A stretch of 64,000 nucleotides of DNA from positions 18,301 through 82,300 of the forward strand of contig JAUNLO010000003.1 of the NCBI GenBank assembly GCA_030532185.1, given 5' to 3'. The notes beneath the pieces are model-generated. The model searched no databases, was not told the DNA's origin, and saw only the letters and a list, made by a program, of their open reading frames with translations. Shown one piece after another: positions 28,586-37,956 of the stretch; the first letter of the stretch is position 1, and each line of letters begins with the position of its first letter. The stretch comes from Eubacteriales bacterium. Its GTDB lineage: Bacteria > Bacillota_A > Clostridia > Saccharofermentanales > DTU023. A program made the translations under genes and the position numbers.

Positions 28586-28954
28586 ATGATTCAAGTACAA
28601 AGTTATTTAAAATCTGCAGATAATACCGGTGCCAGACAATTACAGTGCATTAAGGTCTTAGGTGGATCTAAGCGCAAGTATGCCAATATCGGTGACGTGA
28701 TTGTTTGCTCGGTCAAAGAAGCATCGCCCGGGGGCGTTGTGAAAAAAGGTGATGTAGTCAAAGCGGTTATCGTGCGCACCAAGAAGGGTGTGCGTCGTAG
28801 TGACGGATCTCTCATCCGTTTTGATGAAAACGCCGCCGTCATCCTCAAGGATGACAATACCCCTCAAGGCACCCGTATCTTTGGACCAATCGCCAGAGAA
28901 TTGCGTGAAAAGAACTATATGCGTATTCTCTCTTTGGCTCCGGAAGTGCTGTAA
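28586..28954 (+). CDS. rplN: 50S ribosomal protein L14
   Basis: 122 residues, standard. [35 protein letters not shown] and [14 protein letters not shown] match the family. Sits at the subunit interface. CGGAGG precedes the ATG. Confidence 0.98.
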   Translation: MIQVQSYLKSADNTGARQLQCIKVLGGSKRKYANIGDVIVCSVKEASPGGVVKKGDVVKAVIVRTKKGVRRSDGSLIRFDENAAVILKDDNTPQGTRIFGPIARELREKNYMRILSLAPEVL

Positions 28955-28966
28955 GTGGAGGGAACT

Positions 28967-29305
28967 ATGGCAAAAGTACACGTAAAAGTTAACGATAATG
29001 TCTTTGTCCTCAATGGTAAGGACGCCGGTAAAACAGGCAAGGTCCTCAAGGTCGATGCTAAGAATAACCGGGTAGTAGTTGAAGGCGTAAACATTATCAC
29101 CAAGCATCAAAAACCTAATATGCGTTTGAATACCGGTGGTCTGGTGAAGAAAGAAGCAGCTATCAATGCTTCCAAAGTTATGCTGGTCTGCCCCAAATGT
29201 AAAAAGCCTTCTAAGACGGGTATCCGCTTCCTGGAAAACGGTGACAAAGTACGTTATTGCAAGGCTTGCAATGCTGAAATTGATACTGTCCGCAAGGCCA
29301 AGTAA
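28967..29305 (+). CDS. rplX: 50S ribosomal protein L24
   Basis: 112 residues. KOW motif GKDAGKTGKVLKVD near the N-terminus, then KHQKPNMRLNTGG and a CPKC...CKAC pair that may hold zinc. A GTG at 28955 directly after rplN is possible, but GGAGGG four bases before ATG 28967 decides the start. Confidence 0.95.
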   Translation: MAKVHVKVNDNVFVLNGKDAGKTGKVLKVDAKNNRVVVEGVNIITKHQKPNMRLNTGGLVKKEAAINASKVMLVCPKCKKPSKTGIRFLENGDKVRYCKACNAEIDTVRKAK

Positions 29306-29317
29306 TGAGAGGTATGT

Positions 29318-29860
29318 ATGGAAAACAGATTATACGAAAAATATAAAGATGAAGTCGTACCTGCCTTAAAGGATCGCTTTCAGTACAAGTCCGTGATGCA
29401 GGTACCCAAGTTGGAAAAAATCGTCATCAACATGGGTGTGGGTGATGCCCGCGAGAACGCCAAGGCTATTGAAGCTTCTGTAGACGTACTCCGGACCATT
29501 TCCGGTCAGGCCCCTGTAGTGATTAAGGCCCGCAAGTCTGTTGCTAACTTTAAGCTGAGACAGGGTATGAATATTGGCGTTAAGGTCACCCTGCGTGGCC
29601 AGAGAATGTATGAGTTCCTTGATAAGCTCATCTCCATCGCCTTACCCCGTACCCGTGACTTCCGTGGTATTAACCCTAACTCCTTTGATGGCCGTGGCAA
29701 CTATGCCCTGGGCGCTAAGGAACAGCTGATTTTCCCTGAAGTAGATTACGATTCCATCGATAAGATTCGTGGTATGGATATTGCAATTGTTACTACGGCG
29801 GAAACTGACGAAGAAGGCAAGGCCTTGCTGACTGGGCTCGGTATGCCTTTCCGCAAGTAG
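29318..29860 (+). CDS. rplE: 50S ribosomal protein L5
   Basis: 180 residues. [31 protein letters not shown] and [10 protein letters not shown] are characteristic. Binds 5S rRNA and the P-site tRNA. Confidence 0.98.
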   Translation: MENRLYEKYKDEVVPALKDRFQYKSVMQVPKLEKIVINMGVGDARENAKAIEASVDVLRTISGQAPVVIKARKSVANFKLRQGMNIGVKVTLRGQRMYEFLDKLISIALPRTRDFRGINPNSFDGRGNYALGAKEQLIFPEVDYDSIDKIRGMDIAIVTTAETDEEGKALLTGLGMPFRK

Positions 29861-29872
29861 AGGGAGTAGAAC

Positions 29873-30058
29873 ATGGCTAAAACTTCTAAAATCGTTAAAG
29901 CTCAACAAGATCCTAAGTTTTCAACCAGACAGCATAACCGCTGCCAGATTTGCGGAAGGCCTCGGGCTTATATGCGCAAATTTGGGATTTGCCGTGTCTG
30001 CTTCCGCGAATTAGCCTACAAGGGCCAGATTCCCGGTGTACGCAAGGCTAGCTGGTAG
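29873..30058 (+). CDS. rpsN: 30S ribosomal protein S14, zinc type
   Basis: 61 residues with CQIC and CRVC pairs for one zinc ion, the short C+ form of S14 (type Z), as is common in Bacillota. ATG 29873 follows GGGAG after a 12-base gap from rplE. Confidence 0.97.
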   Translation: MAKTSKIVKAQQDPKFSTRQHNRCQICGRPRAYMRKFGICRVCFRELAYKGQIPGVRKASW

Positions 30059-30069
30059 AGGAGGAAGAT

Positions 30070-30465
30070 ATGCAAATTACTGACCCAATCGCTGATATGC
30101 TCACCCGTATCCGCAATGCCGGTTCAGCCGGTCATGCGACCTGCACGGTTCCTGCCTCTAAGCTCAAGGCTGCGGTAGGTCAAATCCTGGTGGATGAAGG
30201 TTACATCACATCTATGGAAACCCTGGACGAAGGCGTACAGGGTACCCTGAAGATTACTTTGAAATATCATGACCGCAAGAATGCTATCCAAGGTATCAAG
30301 CGGATTTCCCGTCCTGGCCTGCGCGTCTACTCGGATGCCCAGAATATGCCTAAGGTTTTGAACGGCCTGGGTATTGCCATCGTATCTACTTCTAAAGGCG
30401 TAATGACCGACAGAAGTGCCCGTAAGCAAAAAGTAGGCGGCGAAGTCCTGGCCTACGTTTGGTAG
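30070..30465 (+). CDS. rpsH: 30S ribosomal protein S8
   Basis: 131 residues: DPIADMLTRIRNAGSAGH, RISRPGLRVYSDAQNMPKVL and STSKGVMTDRSARKQKVGGE are diagnostic. S8 represses the spc operon in E. coli; no equivalent site was identified here. Confidence 0.98.
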   Translation: MQITDPIADMLTRIRNAGSAGHATCTVPASKLKAAVGQILVDEGYITSMETLDEGVQGTLKITLKYHDRKNAIQGIKRISRPGLRVYSDAQNMPKVLNGLGIAIVSTSKGVMTDRSARKQKVGGEVLAYVW

Positions 30466-30522
30466 AGAAACTCTGAAAAGGCCTTTAAGTAAAGGCTGCA
30501 ATCTTAAGAGCAGGAGGAAACA

Positions 30523-31059
30523 ATGTCTCGTATAGGAAAAATGCCTATCGCTGTTCCTCAGGGTGTCGAGGTTAAGTTTGAAAATAATGTCTGTATTGTC
30601 AGTAAAGGCAATCAGAAATTAAGCCAAGCCATCGACCCGAGAATCAGCGTTGAAGAAAAAGACGGCCATCTCGAACTTAGCCGTCAAAGTGATGAAAAAG
30701 AAATCCGCGCCTTGCATGGTTTGTATCGCGCACTTATCCATAATATGATCGTGGGCCTCGATCAGGGCTTTTCTAAGACCCTGAAAATCGAAGGCGTAGG
30801 TTATAAGGCTGATCTCAAGGGCACGGATTTAGTCCTGACTGTGGGTCTTTCCCACACCGTGGAAATGCCTGCCCCCGAGGGTATCACCTTCGAACTGACC
30901 AAGCCCACCGAAATCGTGATTAAGGGTGCTGATAAGCAGATGGTAGGGGAAACCGCCGCTAAGATTCGTGCTGTCCGTCCTCCCGAGCCTTATAAGGGCA
31001 AGGGCATCCGCTACGCTGATGAAGTCGTTCGCCTCAAAGAAGGCAAGACTGGCGCCTAA
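30523..31059 (+). CDS. rplF: 50S ribosomal protein L6
   Basis: 178 residues, two related L6 folds; MSRIGKMPIAVPQGV and the C-terminal RPPEPYKGKGIRYADE are typical. AGGAGG precedes the ATG. A 57-base gap separates it from rpsH. Confidence 0.98.
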   Translation: MSRIGKMPIAVPQGVEVKFENNVCIVSKGNQKLSQAIDPRISVEEKDGHLELSRQSDEKEIRALHGLYRALIHNMIVGLDQGFSKTLKIEGVGYKADLKGTDLVLTVGLSHTVEMPAPEGITFELTKPTEIVIKGADKQMVGETAAKIRAVRPPEPYKGKGIRYADEVVRLKEGKTGA

Positions 31060-31077
31060 TGAAAGGAAGATAGCAAG

Positions 31078-31440
31078 ATGATTAAGAAAGTTTCTAAGAA
31101 CGCCATCCGCCAAAGAAAGCAAGCTCGCGTTCGTAAAAAAGTTTCTGGTACGGCTGAACGGCCCAGGCTCTCTGTCTTTCGTTCCAATGCCCATATCTAT
31201 GCCCAGATCATCAATGATGAAAGCCATGCAACCCTGGCTGCTGCTTCTTCCTTAGAGTTTGCTAAGCAGGATCAGGTCGGTTCTAACATTGATGCCGCCA
31301 AGCAAGTGGGCCAGAGCATTGCTGAGCGTGCCCAAGCCGCAGGAATTACTGAAGTAGTCTTTGACCGCTCCGGTTATATCTATCATGGCCGGGTCGCCGC
31401 TTTAGCTGATGCCGCTCGCGAAGCCGGGCTCAAATTCTAG
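31078..31440 (+). CDS. rplR: 50S ribosomal protein L18
   Basis: 120 residues: [29 protein letters not shown] and [20 protein letters not shown] match L18, a 5S rRNA binder. Confidence 0.98.
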   Translation: MIKKVSKNAIRQRKQARVRKKVSGTAERPRLSVFRSNAHIYAQIINDESHATLAAASSLEFAKQDQVGSNIDAAKQVGQSIAERAQAAGITEVVFDRSGYIYHGRVAALADAAREAGLKF

Positions 31441-31451
31441 GAGGATTCAAG

Positions 31452-32126
31452 ATGCAAGAAAATATGCAAGACAACCTCGTACAGGACAATAACAACCTGT
31501 CAGAGGCCAACCCATCTGCAGACCAAGCTCCTAGGGGCAATGCGGGTTTCAACCGCGATATGAGAGACAGTCGCACCTCTCGTGGCAACAACCCTCGCAA
31601 CAATCGCCGCAGAAATGAGCGTGGTGGTCGTAGACGGGAAGAGAAGAAGGATCCCATCAAGGATGAGGTTATCCATATTGGTCGCGTAGCCAAAACGGTT
31701 AAGGGTGGTCGTAACTACCGCTTTACAGCTTTAGTCATCGCCGGTGACGGTGAAGGCAGAGTTGGTAAAGGTACCGGTAAGGCTGGTGAAGTTCCTGACG
31801 CTATCCGTAAGGCTTCGGAAGATGCTCGTAAGAATATGATCAAGGTACCCATTTCCGGTACCACCATTCCTCATGAGGTTCTGGGCATTTTCGGTGGCGG
31901 CAAGGTTCTGCTGAAACCTGCACCCGAAGGTACTGGTGTTATCGCCGGTGGTCCTATTCGTGCCATCTGTGACCTGGCTGGTATCAAGGATGTTCGTACC
32001 AAATCTCTGGGTAGCAACAACCCTAACAACATGGTGAATGCCGCATTTGAAGGCTTAAAAGCCCTGTCTTCTATCGAAGAAATTGCCAAAAAACGCGGTA
32101 AGACTGTTAAAGAGATTATTAGCTAA
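31452..32126 (+). CDS. rpsE: 30S ribosomal protein S5 with N-terminal extension
   Basis: 224 residues against about 165. The S5 core begins near residue 68 ([20 protein letters not shown]) and is normal, including [18 protein letters not shown] and the [13 protein letters not shown] region. The first ~65 residues are low complexity: an N/Q-rich start, then an R/N/G-rich basic stretch ([17 protein letters not shown]). GGAGG eight bases upstream supports ATG 31452. S5 lies at the mRNA entry channel, so a basic tail there could contact mRNA or rRNA (inference). Confidence 0.95.
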   Translation: MQENMQDNLVQDNNNLSEANPSADQAPRGNAGFNRDMRDSRTSRGNNPRNNRRRNERGGRRREEKKDPIKDEVIHIGRVAKTVKGGRNYRFTALVIAGDGEGRVGKGTGKAGEVPDAIRKASEDARKNMIKVPISGTTIPHEVLGIFGGGKVLLKPAPEGTGVIAGGPIRAICDLAGIKDVRTKSLGSNNPNNMVNAAFEGLKALSSIEEIAKKRGKTVKEIIS

Positions 32127-32137
32127 GGAGGGCGAAC

Positions 32138-32338
32138 GTGAAAAAATTATTAGTAACCCAAGTTAGGTCTAGCAATAAATGTACCAAGAAACAGCTGGCC
32201 AATCTGCAAGCTTTAGGTCTGACTAAAATCAACGAACAAGCCTTGCACGAAGATAATGCAGCCATTCGTGGTATGTGCAACAAAGTAAGCCATCTCATTA
32301 CGGTGGAAGAAGTTGAAGTCCAAGAGGAGGCCAGATAA
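32138..32338 (+). CDS. rpmD: 50S ribosomal protein L30
   Basis: 66 residues, GTG start at 32138 after [27 protein letters not shown] and [14 protein letters not shown] fit bacterial L30. Its stop overlaps the rplO start by one base (TAATG). Confidence 0.95.
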   Translation: MKKLLVTQVRSSNKCTKKQLANLQALGLTKINEQALHEDNAAIRGMCNKVSHLITVEEVEVQEEAR

Positions 32339-32787
32339 TGAAAATTAATGATCTTTTACCTAGTCAGGGTTCGCGGCCTAAGGCCTGGCGTAAGGGCCGT
32401 GGCCACGGAACTGGTAACGGAAAGACTGGCGGTAGAGGCCATAAGGGCCAAAAAGCTCGGTCCGGTGGTGGCACCGGTTTAGCCTTCGAAGGCGGTCAGA
32501 TGCCTATCTACCGTCGCCTCCCCAAGCGCGGCTTCAACCACAAGCGTTTTGCTAAAAGCTATATTATGATTAATGTGGATCAACTCAATGCTTTTGAAGA
32601 TGGTGCCACTGTTGATTTGGCTAGCATTCAGGAAGCCGGTTTGATTAATGTGCCTAAGCGCAATGATGGCCTCAAGGTCCTAGGCAATGGTGAACTCACC
32701 AAGTCTTTAACCGTAAAAGCTGTTGCCTATACCGCTTCAGCCAAAGAAAAAATTGTAAAGGCTGGTGGAACGGCCGAGGAGGTTTAA
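32338..32787 (+). CDS. rplO: 50S ribosomal protein L15
   Basis: 149 residues: GKTGGRGHKGQKARSGGG and FEGGQMPIYRRLPKRGFN are diagnostic. Coupled to rpmD and followed three bases later by secY. Confidence 0.98.
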   Translation: MKINDLLPSQGSRPKAWRKGRGHGTGNGKTGGRGHKGQKARSGGGTGLAFEGGQMPIYRRLPKRGFNHKRFAKSYIMINVDQLNAFEDGATVDLASIQEAGLINVPKRNDGLKVLGNGELTKSLTVKAVAYTASAKEKIVKAGGTAEEV

Positions 32788-32790
32788 GCC

Positions 32791-34092
32791 ATGGGTGGCG
32801 GAATTTTCTCAACATTTAAGAACGCCTGGCGGATAGAGGATACACGTCGCAAAATTTTATTCACCCTTTTTGCCGTGTTAATCTTCCGCCTGGGCACCCA
32901 TGTCCCCGTACCCGGTATCAGCTCAGTAGCTTTTGACGAGCTACTGCGCAGACTGGGTCAGCTCGGTTCATTCTTGAACATCTTCTCGGGTGGTGCCCTG
33001 ATGCAGGTATCTATCCTGTCCCTGGGTATCCAGCCTTACATCAATGCCTCCATTATTATGCAGCTCTTGGTAGTTATCATTCCTGCCTTGCAGAGCCTGC
33101 AAGATGAAGGGGAGGCAGGTCGTAAGAAGATCCAACAATACACCCGGTATTTTGCCATTGGCCTGGCCGTCCTCATGTCCTTCTTCTATTGGAATGCTAC
33201 CAAAACGGCTGCCACCAGCGCCTTACCGGGCTGGTTGAATGCCTTCGTAGTTATTATGAGCTTTACAGCCGGCTCGGCCTTTATTATGTGGTTGGCTGAG
33301 CAGATCAATAAGAAGGGTATTGGTAACGGTACCTCGATTATTATCGCTATCGGTATTATTAGCCGGATTCCCTACACTGTGCAGCAACTCTTCAATAGCG
33401 TGACTGCCTGGCGTCTGAGCGGCGGTAGCATTGCCGTAGCAGTACTGATTGTTATTGCTGTGGTGGCCTTCTTTGTCTTCATCATCGGTCTGGTCGTGTA
33501 TATCTCTACCTCCGAGCGGAGAATCCCCGTGCAGTATGCTAAGAAGGTTATTGGTCGTAAGGTTTATGGCGGTCAATCCTCTTACCTGCCCATTAAGGTC
33601 AACCAATCTGGTGTTTTACCGGTTATCTTTGCGGTATCCGTCCTGATGATGCCCTCCACTATTGCCGGTATCACGGGTGGCACAGGCAAGATTGCCCAGT
33701 TCTTCCTGAACTTTAACCAGCACATTTCTTATTACATCGTTTATGCCCTGATGATTTTGGGTTTCACCTTCTTCTATTCTTCTATCTCCTTCAATCCGGT
33801 AGATATTTCCAAGAATCTTCAAAAGAATGGTGGCTTTATCCCTGGTATCCGTCCGGGCAAACCTACCTCTGACTACATCAAGAATTCTGCCCACAAGCTT
33901 TCCTGGTTTGAGGCCCTCTTCCTGACCATTATTGTTCTACTCCCTACAGTTCTGAGTTTCCTTACCGGCACCAGCCAGGCTCTCTGGTTCGGTGGTACAG
34001 GGGTAATGATTATTGTCGGTGTAGCCTTAGATATGGTTAACCAATTAGAAGCTCAGCTCATGATGAGACACTACAAGGGTTTCCTTGACTAA
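32791..34092 (+). CDS. secY: Protein translocase subunit SecY
   Basis: 433-residue channel-forming membrane protein with ten predicted hydrophobic segments. FRLGTHVPVPGI after the first amphipathic stretch, SLGIQPYINASIIMQLL (plug/TM2 region), YVQxAKK-like VQYAKKVIG in the C4 loop and the cytosolic NPVDISKNLQKNGGFIPGIRPG are conserved. Works with SecE, SecG and SecA. GAGG within the rplO end serves as its ribosome site. Confidence 0.98.
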   Translation: MGGGIFSTFKNAWRIEDTRRKILFTLFAVLIFRLGTHVPVPGISSVAFDELLRRLGQLGSFLNIFSGGALMQVSILSLGIQPYINASIIMQLLVVIIPALQSLQDEGEAGRKKIQQYTRYFAIGLAVLMSFFYWNATKTAATSALPGWLNAFVVIMSFTAGSAFIMWLAEQINKKGIGNGTSIIIAIGIISRIPYTVQQLFNSVTAWRLSGGSIAVAVLIVIAVVAFFVFIIGLVVYISTSERRIPVQYAKKVIGRKVYGGQSSYLPIKVNQSGVLPVIFAVSVLMMPSTIAGITGGTGKIAQFFLNFNQHISYYIVYALMILGFTFFYSSISFNPVDISKNLQKNGGFIPGIRPGKPTSDYIKNSAHKLSWFEALFLTIIVLLPTVLSFLTGTSQALWFGGTGVMIIVGVALDMVNQLEAQLMMRHYKGFLD

Positions 34093-34112
34093 GCTTTCTC
34101 CAAAAAATATGT

Positions 34113-34138
34113 CTGCCTCTGGCCTTAGCCAGAGGCAG
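34113..34138 (+). terminator. Hairpin between secY and adk
   Basis: CTGCCTCTGGC-CTTA-GCCAGAGGCAG, eleven perfect pairs, followed by TCTTTGCTT. A second stem AAGAAAAGC / GCTTTTCTT follows at 34154-34194. Partial termination here would lower adk-map-infA relative to ribosomal genes. Confidence 0.55.
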
Positions 34139-34254
34139 TCTTTGCTTAAACCCAAGAAAAGCGAGGTAACGTTTGGCGTGCCTTGGCTTTTCTTCCTATT
34201 TAGGCCAAAATTAACTGTTAGTGTGTTAAATCGCATGTCATGGGAGGTGTATGT

Positions 34255-34908
34255 ATGCGTTTAGTGTTATTAGGTGCTCCGGGTGCCGGAAAGGGAACCT
34301 TGGCCAAACTCTTGTCTGAGCAGGATGGCCTGGTTCATATCTCCACCGGAGCTATCCTAAGAGACGAGATTAAGGCGGGAAGCGAACTGGGCTTGCAGGC
34401 CAATGAATATGTTTCAAGCGGTCGCCTGGTGCCCGAGTATCTCATTAACTCTATGCTGGAGCATAGGCTGGGACAGGATGATTTGGCCGGGGGCTACATC
34501 TTAGATGGTTATCCTCGGACTTTGGAACAAGCGGAATTTCTCGATACTCTCTTGGTTAAATTAGGCACGCCCCTGGACCAGGTAGTCTTGGTTGATGTGC
34601 CCGAGGATATTATTGTCGAGCGTTTATCCTCCCGCTTAACTTGCCCCCAATGTGGAGCCATCTATAATCTGACCCAGAAGCCTCCGCAAAAATCGGGTAT
34701 TTGTGATAACTGCGGCAGTGAGCTGATCGTGCGCGAAGATGATAAGGAAGAAGTCATTCGTCACCGGCTAGAAGTTTATGAGGAGAACACTAAACCTTTA
34801 GTGGCTTATTATGAAGCCAAGGGACTACTTTTAAGTGTAGACAACTCTGTTTCTCCCCACTTGGCCTTAGAAAATCTGCTGAGCTTGTTAGGGAAAGGAT
34901 CTGATTAG
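34255..34908 (+). CDS. adk: Adenylate kinase, zinc-lid type
   Basis: 217 residues; interconverts AMP + ATP and 2 ADP. P-loop GAPGAGKGT at the N-terminus, DGYPRTLEQAEF in the AMP-binding region, and a lid with CPQC...CDNC, four cysteines typical of the zinc-binding lid in Gram-positives. An ATG at 34240 is in frame, but GGGAGGTG at 34242 points to ATG 34255. Follows secY in the usual order. Confidence 0.96.
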   Translation: MRLVLLGAPGAGKGTLAKLLSEQDGLVHISTGAILRDEIKAGSELGLQANEYVSSGRLVPEYLINSMLEHRLGQDDLAGGYILDGYPRTLEQAEFLDTLLVKLGTPLDQVVLVDVPEDIIVERLSSRLTCPQCGAIYNLTQKPPQKSGICDNCGSELIVREDDKEEVIRHRLEVYEENTKPLVAYYEAKGLLLSVDNSVSPHLALENLLSLLGKGSD

Positions 34909-34909
34909 T

Positions 34910-35680
34910 TTGATTATTATCAAAACTCCTGCAGAGATTGAGAAAATTAAGGCAGCCTGTGCCATTACGGCTGAGGTTTTTGACCAAGTCGCCCCCTATA
35001 TCAAGCCGGGGGTTTCCACCTGGGAATTAGACCAAGTGGTCTACCAAACTATCGTGCAGAAAGGGGCCAGACCCTCCTTTTTACATTACGGCGATCCTCC
35101 CTTTCCGGGTTCGGCTTGTATTTCCGTGAATGAGGAAGTGGTACACGGTATTCCCAGTAAAAAGCGGATCCTTCAAGAGGGTGACATTGTCTCGGTAGAT
35201 GTGGGTGCTTATTTGGATGGCTTTCATTCCGATGCTGCCCGCACCTTTCTTTGTGGGCAAGTAGACCCAGCGGTAGAGAAACTGGTAAGAGTTACCGAAG
35301 AAGCCTTTTGGCTAGGCATTGGTCAAGCCCAGTTAGGGAAGAGGATTGGGGATATTTCCCATGCTATCCAGGAACATTGTGAAAGCCAGGGCTTTGGTAT
35401 TGTCCGCGAATTAAGTGGGCATGGCTTGGGCCGCAATCTGCATGAAGACCCGGAAATCTTGAATTATGGCCCTGCGGGTAAGGGCCCCCGCCTCCAGGTG
35501 GGCATGGTTCTGGCTATTGAGCCTATGGTGACCCTGGGTTCCCCCCGCATAGCCATCGAAGATGATGATTGGACCATCGTGACCCGCGATGGCAAAGCGG
35601 CCGCCCACTACGAAAATACGATTGTTATTAGTGAGGATGGCCCGGAAGTTCTCACCTGCCCCGAGCGTCGTAGACTATAG
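34910..35680 (+). CDS. map: Methionine aminopeptidase, type I
   Basis: 256 residues; removes the N-terminal methionine of new proteins. Metal ligands are in VDVGAYLDGFHSDAARTF (two Asp), GHGLGRNLHEDP (His), AIEPMV (Glu) and YENTIVI (Glu). H in PSFLHYG-type loop is present. No N-terminal zinc-finger linker. Start is TTG 34910, one base after the adk stop, with a GGGAAAGGAT site about ten bases upstream. Confidence 0.96.
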   Translation: MIIIKTPAEIEKIKAACAITAEVFDQVAPYIKPGVSTWELDQVVYQTIVQKGARPSFLHYGDPPFPGSACISVNEEVVHGIPSKKRILQEGDIVSVDVGAYLDGFHSDAARTFLCGQVDPAVEKLVRVTEEAFWLGIGQAQLGKRIGDISHAIQEHCESQGFGIVRELSGHGLGRNLHEDPEILNYGPAGKGPRLQVGMVLAIEPMVTLGSPRIAIEDDDWTIVTRDGKAAAHYENTIVISEDGPEVLTCPERRRL

Positions 35681-35701
35681 TAAATACAGAAAGGAGAGTT
35701 T

Positions 35702-35920
35702 ATGGCTAGAGAAGATTTGATTGAAGTACAAGGTGTAGTGGTGGAGACCCTGCCCAACACAATTTTTAAGGTTGAGCTGGAAAATGGTCATATCGTAACC
35801 GCCCACTTGTCCGGTAAGCTCCGCCAACACTACATCAAAATTTTGACCGGAGACCGGGTAACCCTGGAACTGTCTCCCTATGATTTATCCAAAGGGCGGA
35901 TTACCTGGCGATCCAAGTAG
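35702..35920 (+). CDS. infA: Translation initiation factor IF-1
   Basis: 72 residues: [37 protein letters not shown] and [10 protein letters not shown] are the complete IF-1 OB fold. AAGGAGAG precedes the ATG. Follows map by 21 bases with no KOW-domain gene in between. Confidence 0.98.
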   Translation: MAREDLIEVQGVVVETLPNTIFKVELENGHIVTAHLSGKLRQHYIKILTGDRVTLELSPYDLSKGRITWRSK

Positions 35921-36000
35921 GTCGCAGGCCACAGACTTAAGGGACAGGGAAGAGGTTAGTAAGACCTCCCGACTTAGTCTGTAAATTATTTGTCAAAGGC

Positions 36001-36028
36001 TTGCAAAATAGTTTATTTTCCTTATAAT
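36001..36028 (+). promoter_or_regulatory. Promoter for rpmJ-rpsM-rpsK-rpsD-rpoA-rplQ
   Basis: TTGCAA (36001-36006), 16-base spacer, perfect TATAAT (36023-36028). Just after the expected start, GCGCAAAAC and GTTTTGTGTGC (36039-36065) can pair, forming a 5' leader hairpin. Confidence 0.68.
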
Positions 36029-36095
36029 AGTTTGGTACGCGCAAAACCGCTATAGTTTTGTGTGCTTTAATTTTGTGAAAGAAGGGGGTAGCACT

Positions 36096-36209
36096 ATGAA
36101 GGTAAGACCTTCCGTAAAAAAGATGTGCGACAAGTGTCGTATTATTAAACGCCGTGGTCGGGTTATGGTTATTTGCTCCGACCCCAAACATAAGCAACGT
36201 CAGGGCTAA
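36096..36209 (+). CDS. rpmJ: 50S ribosomal protein L36
   Basis: 37 residues, [20 protein letters not shown] then [13 protein letters not shown]: the zinc (C+) form with CxxC, a further Cys and a His. Ribosome site AGGGGG ten bases upstream. Lies between infA and rpsM as in most bacteria. Confidence 0.97.
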   Translation: MKVRPSVKKMCDKCRIIKRRGRVMVICSDPKHKQRQG

Positions 36210-36328
36210 GCTGGAGCTTTAGCCTAGGCTGTGGGTGGGTTAGTTTTTTAGCTCGCTCCTCTCGGTGCCGAAGCTCAAAACCGGGACAGGCGATAGCTCA
36301 TGATCTAAGGCTTTCGCAAAATTTAAGC

Positions 36329-36386
36329 ACACGAAACAGGGATGCGGCTGCATCAATCTTGGATTGTTGTTTCCTAACATTCGTGT
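36329..36386 (+). promoter_or_regulatory. Structured leader hairpin before rpsM
   Basis: ACACGAA (36329-36335) pairs with TTCGTGT (36380-36386), enclosing inner stems AGG/CCT and AATC-TTG-GATT. In E. coli and Bacillus S4 represses the genes around rpsM/rpsD through leader RNA; similarity of this hairpin to those leaders was not demonstrated. Confidence 0.4.
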
Positions 36387-36447
36387 TTGCCATATAGAGA
36401 GATCAACAAAACTTTAACCAATCACCGAGATTGATGGAGGTAATTTA

Positions 36448-36813
36448 ATGGCACGTATAGCCGGGGTAGACTTACCCAATGATAAACGCGTGGAAATCGG
36501 CCTAACCTATATTTTTGGCATTGGCCGTACCAAGTCTAAAGAAATCCTTGCTGAATGCGGTATCAATCCTGATACCCGGGTTAAGGATTTGAGCGATGAT
36601 GAAATTTCTAAAATCAGAGATACCATTGATCACTCCTACCATGTAGAAGGTGACCTGCGTCGCGAAGTGGCAATGAATATCAAGCGCTTACAGGAAGTCG
36701 GTTCCTACCGGGGCCGCCGCCATCGTATGGGCTTGCCGGTTCGTGGTCAGCGTACCAAGACCAATGCTAGAACCCGTAAGGGACCTGGCAGCATGGCTAA
36801 GAGAAAGAAATAG
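36448..36813 (+). CDS. rpsM: 30S ribosomal protein S13
   Basis: 121 residues: [40 protein letters not shown] are diagnostic. TGGAGGT precedes the ATG. Small-subunit head, contacts P-site tRNA. Confidence 0.98.
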   Translation: MARIAGVDLPNDKRVEIGLTYIFGIGRTKSKEILAECGINPDTRVKDLSDDEISKIRDTIDHSYHVEGDLRREVAMNIKRLQEVGSYRGRRHRMGLPVRGQRTKTNARTRKGPGSMAKRKK

Positions 36814-36825
36814 TAGGAGGATCAT

Positions 36826-37233
36826 ATGTCTAAGAATCCCAGAAAATCTGGTAAGGGCGGTCGCGTAAGAAGAAGAGACCGCAAGAATGTCGATCAGGGC
36901 ATTGCCCATATCCATTCTACTTTTAACAATACGATTGTAACCATAACTGATATGCAGGGTAATGTTATTTCCTGGTCTTCCGCTGGTGCTCAGGGCATGA
37001 AGGGCTCCAGAAAATCCACAGCCTTTGCTGCCCAGCTTTCTTCGGAATCTGCCGCTAAGCAGGCTATGGAACATGGTATGCGGACCGTGGAAGTTAACGT
37101 AAAAGGCCCTGGTGCGGGTCGGGAATCTGCCATTCGTGCTTTAGCTACGGCTGGTCTGGAGGTTACCGCTATTCGTGACGTAACCCCCATCCCCCATAAC
37201 GGTTGCCGCCCTCCCAAGCGTCGTAGAGTTTAA
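36826..37233 (+). CDS. rpsK: 30S ribosomal protein S11
   Basis: 135 residues: [36 protein letters not shown] and [12 protein letters not shown] are diagnostic. Located at the platform near the mRNA exit. Confidence 0.98.
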   Translation: MSKNPRKSGKGGRVRRRDRKNVDQGIAHIHSTFNNTIVTITDMQGNVISWSSAGAQGMKGSRKSTAFAAQLSSESAAKQAMEHGMRTVEVNVKGPGAGRESAIRALATAGLEVTAIRDVTPIPHNGCRPPKRRRV

Positions 37234-37244
37234 AGGAGAAGAGA

Positions 37245-37862
37245 ATGGCTAAATATACTGATGCTGCCTGCCGTCTCTGCAGGCGTGAAAATGATAAATT
37301 ATTCCTCAAAGGGGACCGCTGTTACTCCAACAAGTGTGCAATGGTCCGCCGCAAGGGTGCTCCTGGCCAAAATCAGGGCAGAAAGCGTAAAGAATCTGAA
37401 TACGGACGTCAGCTCCGGGCGAAGCAGAAGACCAAGCGCTTCTATGGCGTACTGGAAGGCCAGTTCCGTCAAACCTATGACCGTGCAGTCAAGATGCCTG
37501 GTATCACCGGTGAAAACCTCCTGCAGCTCTTAGAGCGCCGCATGGATAACGTGGTTTACCGTTTGGGTTTTGCTGAATCCCGTGCTCAAGCCCGTCAGCT
37601 GGTTACCCATGGTCACTTTGACGTAAACGGCAAGAGACTGGATATCGCTTCTGCTACCTTAAATGAAGGTGATGTCATCTCCGTACGTGAGAACTCCCGT
37701 AAGCTTCTGCCTTTCGCAGAATTAGAAGCTTCCAGCATGGTTCCCAAGTGGCTCGAGATGAGCGTCGACAAACTCAGCGGCAAGGTAGTTAGCCTGCCTA
37801 GCAGAGATGAGGTTGACCTGAACGTCGAAGAAACCTTAATCGTTGAGCTTTACTCCAAATAG
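37245..37862 (+). CDS. rpsD: 30S ribosomal protein S4, zinc (C+) type
   Basis: 205 residues. N-terminal CRLC...CYSNKC cluster of four cysteines is the C+ zinc form. [33 protein letters not shown] and the S4 RNA-binding domain ([20 protein letters not shown]) follow. Primary 16S binder and likely autoregulator. Confidence 0.97.
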   Translation: MAKYTDAACRLCRRENDKLFLKGDRCYSNKCAMVRRKGAPGQNQGRKRKESEYGRQLRAKQKTKRFYGVLEGQFRQTYDRAVKMPGITGENLLQLLERRMDNVVYRLGFAESRAQARQLVTHGHFDVNGKRLDIASATLNEGDVISVRENSRKLLPFAELEASSMVPKWLEMSVDKLSGKVVSLPSRDEVDLNVEETLIVELYSK

Positions 37863-37956
37863 TCTCCTAACTCGACTCAGCGCCTGGAGCGCTTGGAGTA
37901 GAGTAGTCTCGTAACTTAGATTATTTGCAAGCACCAAGCCAGATAAGGAGGCCATA

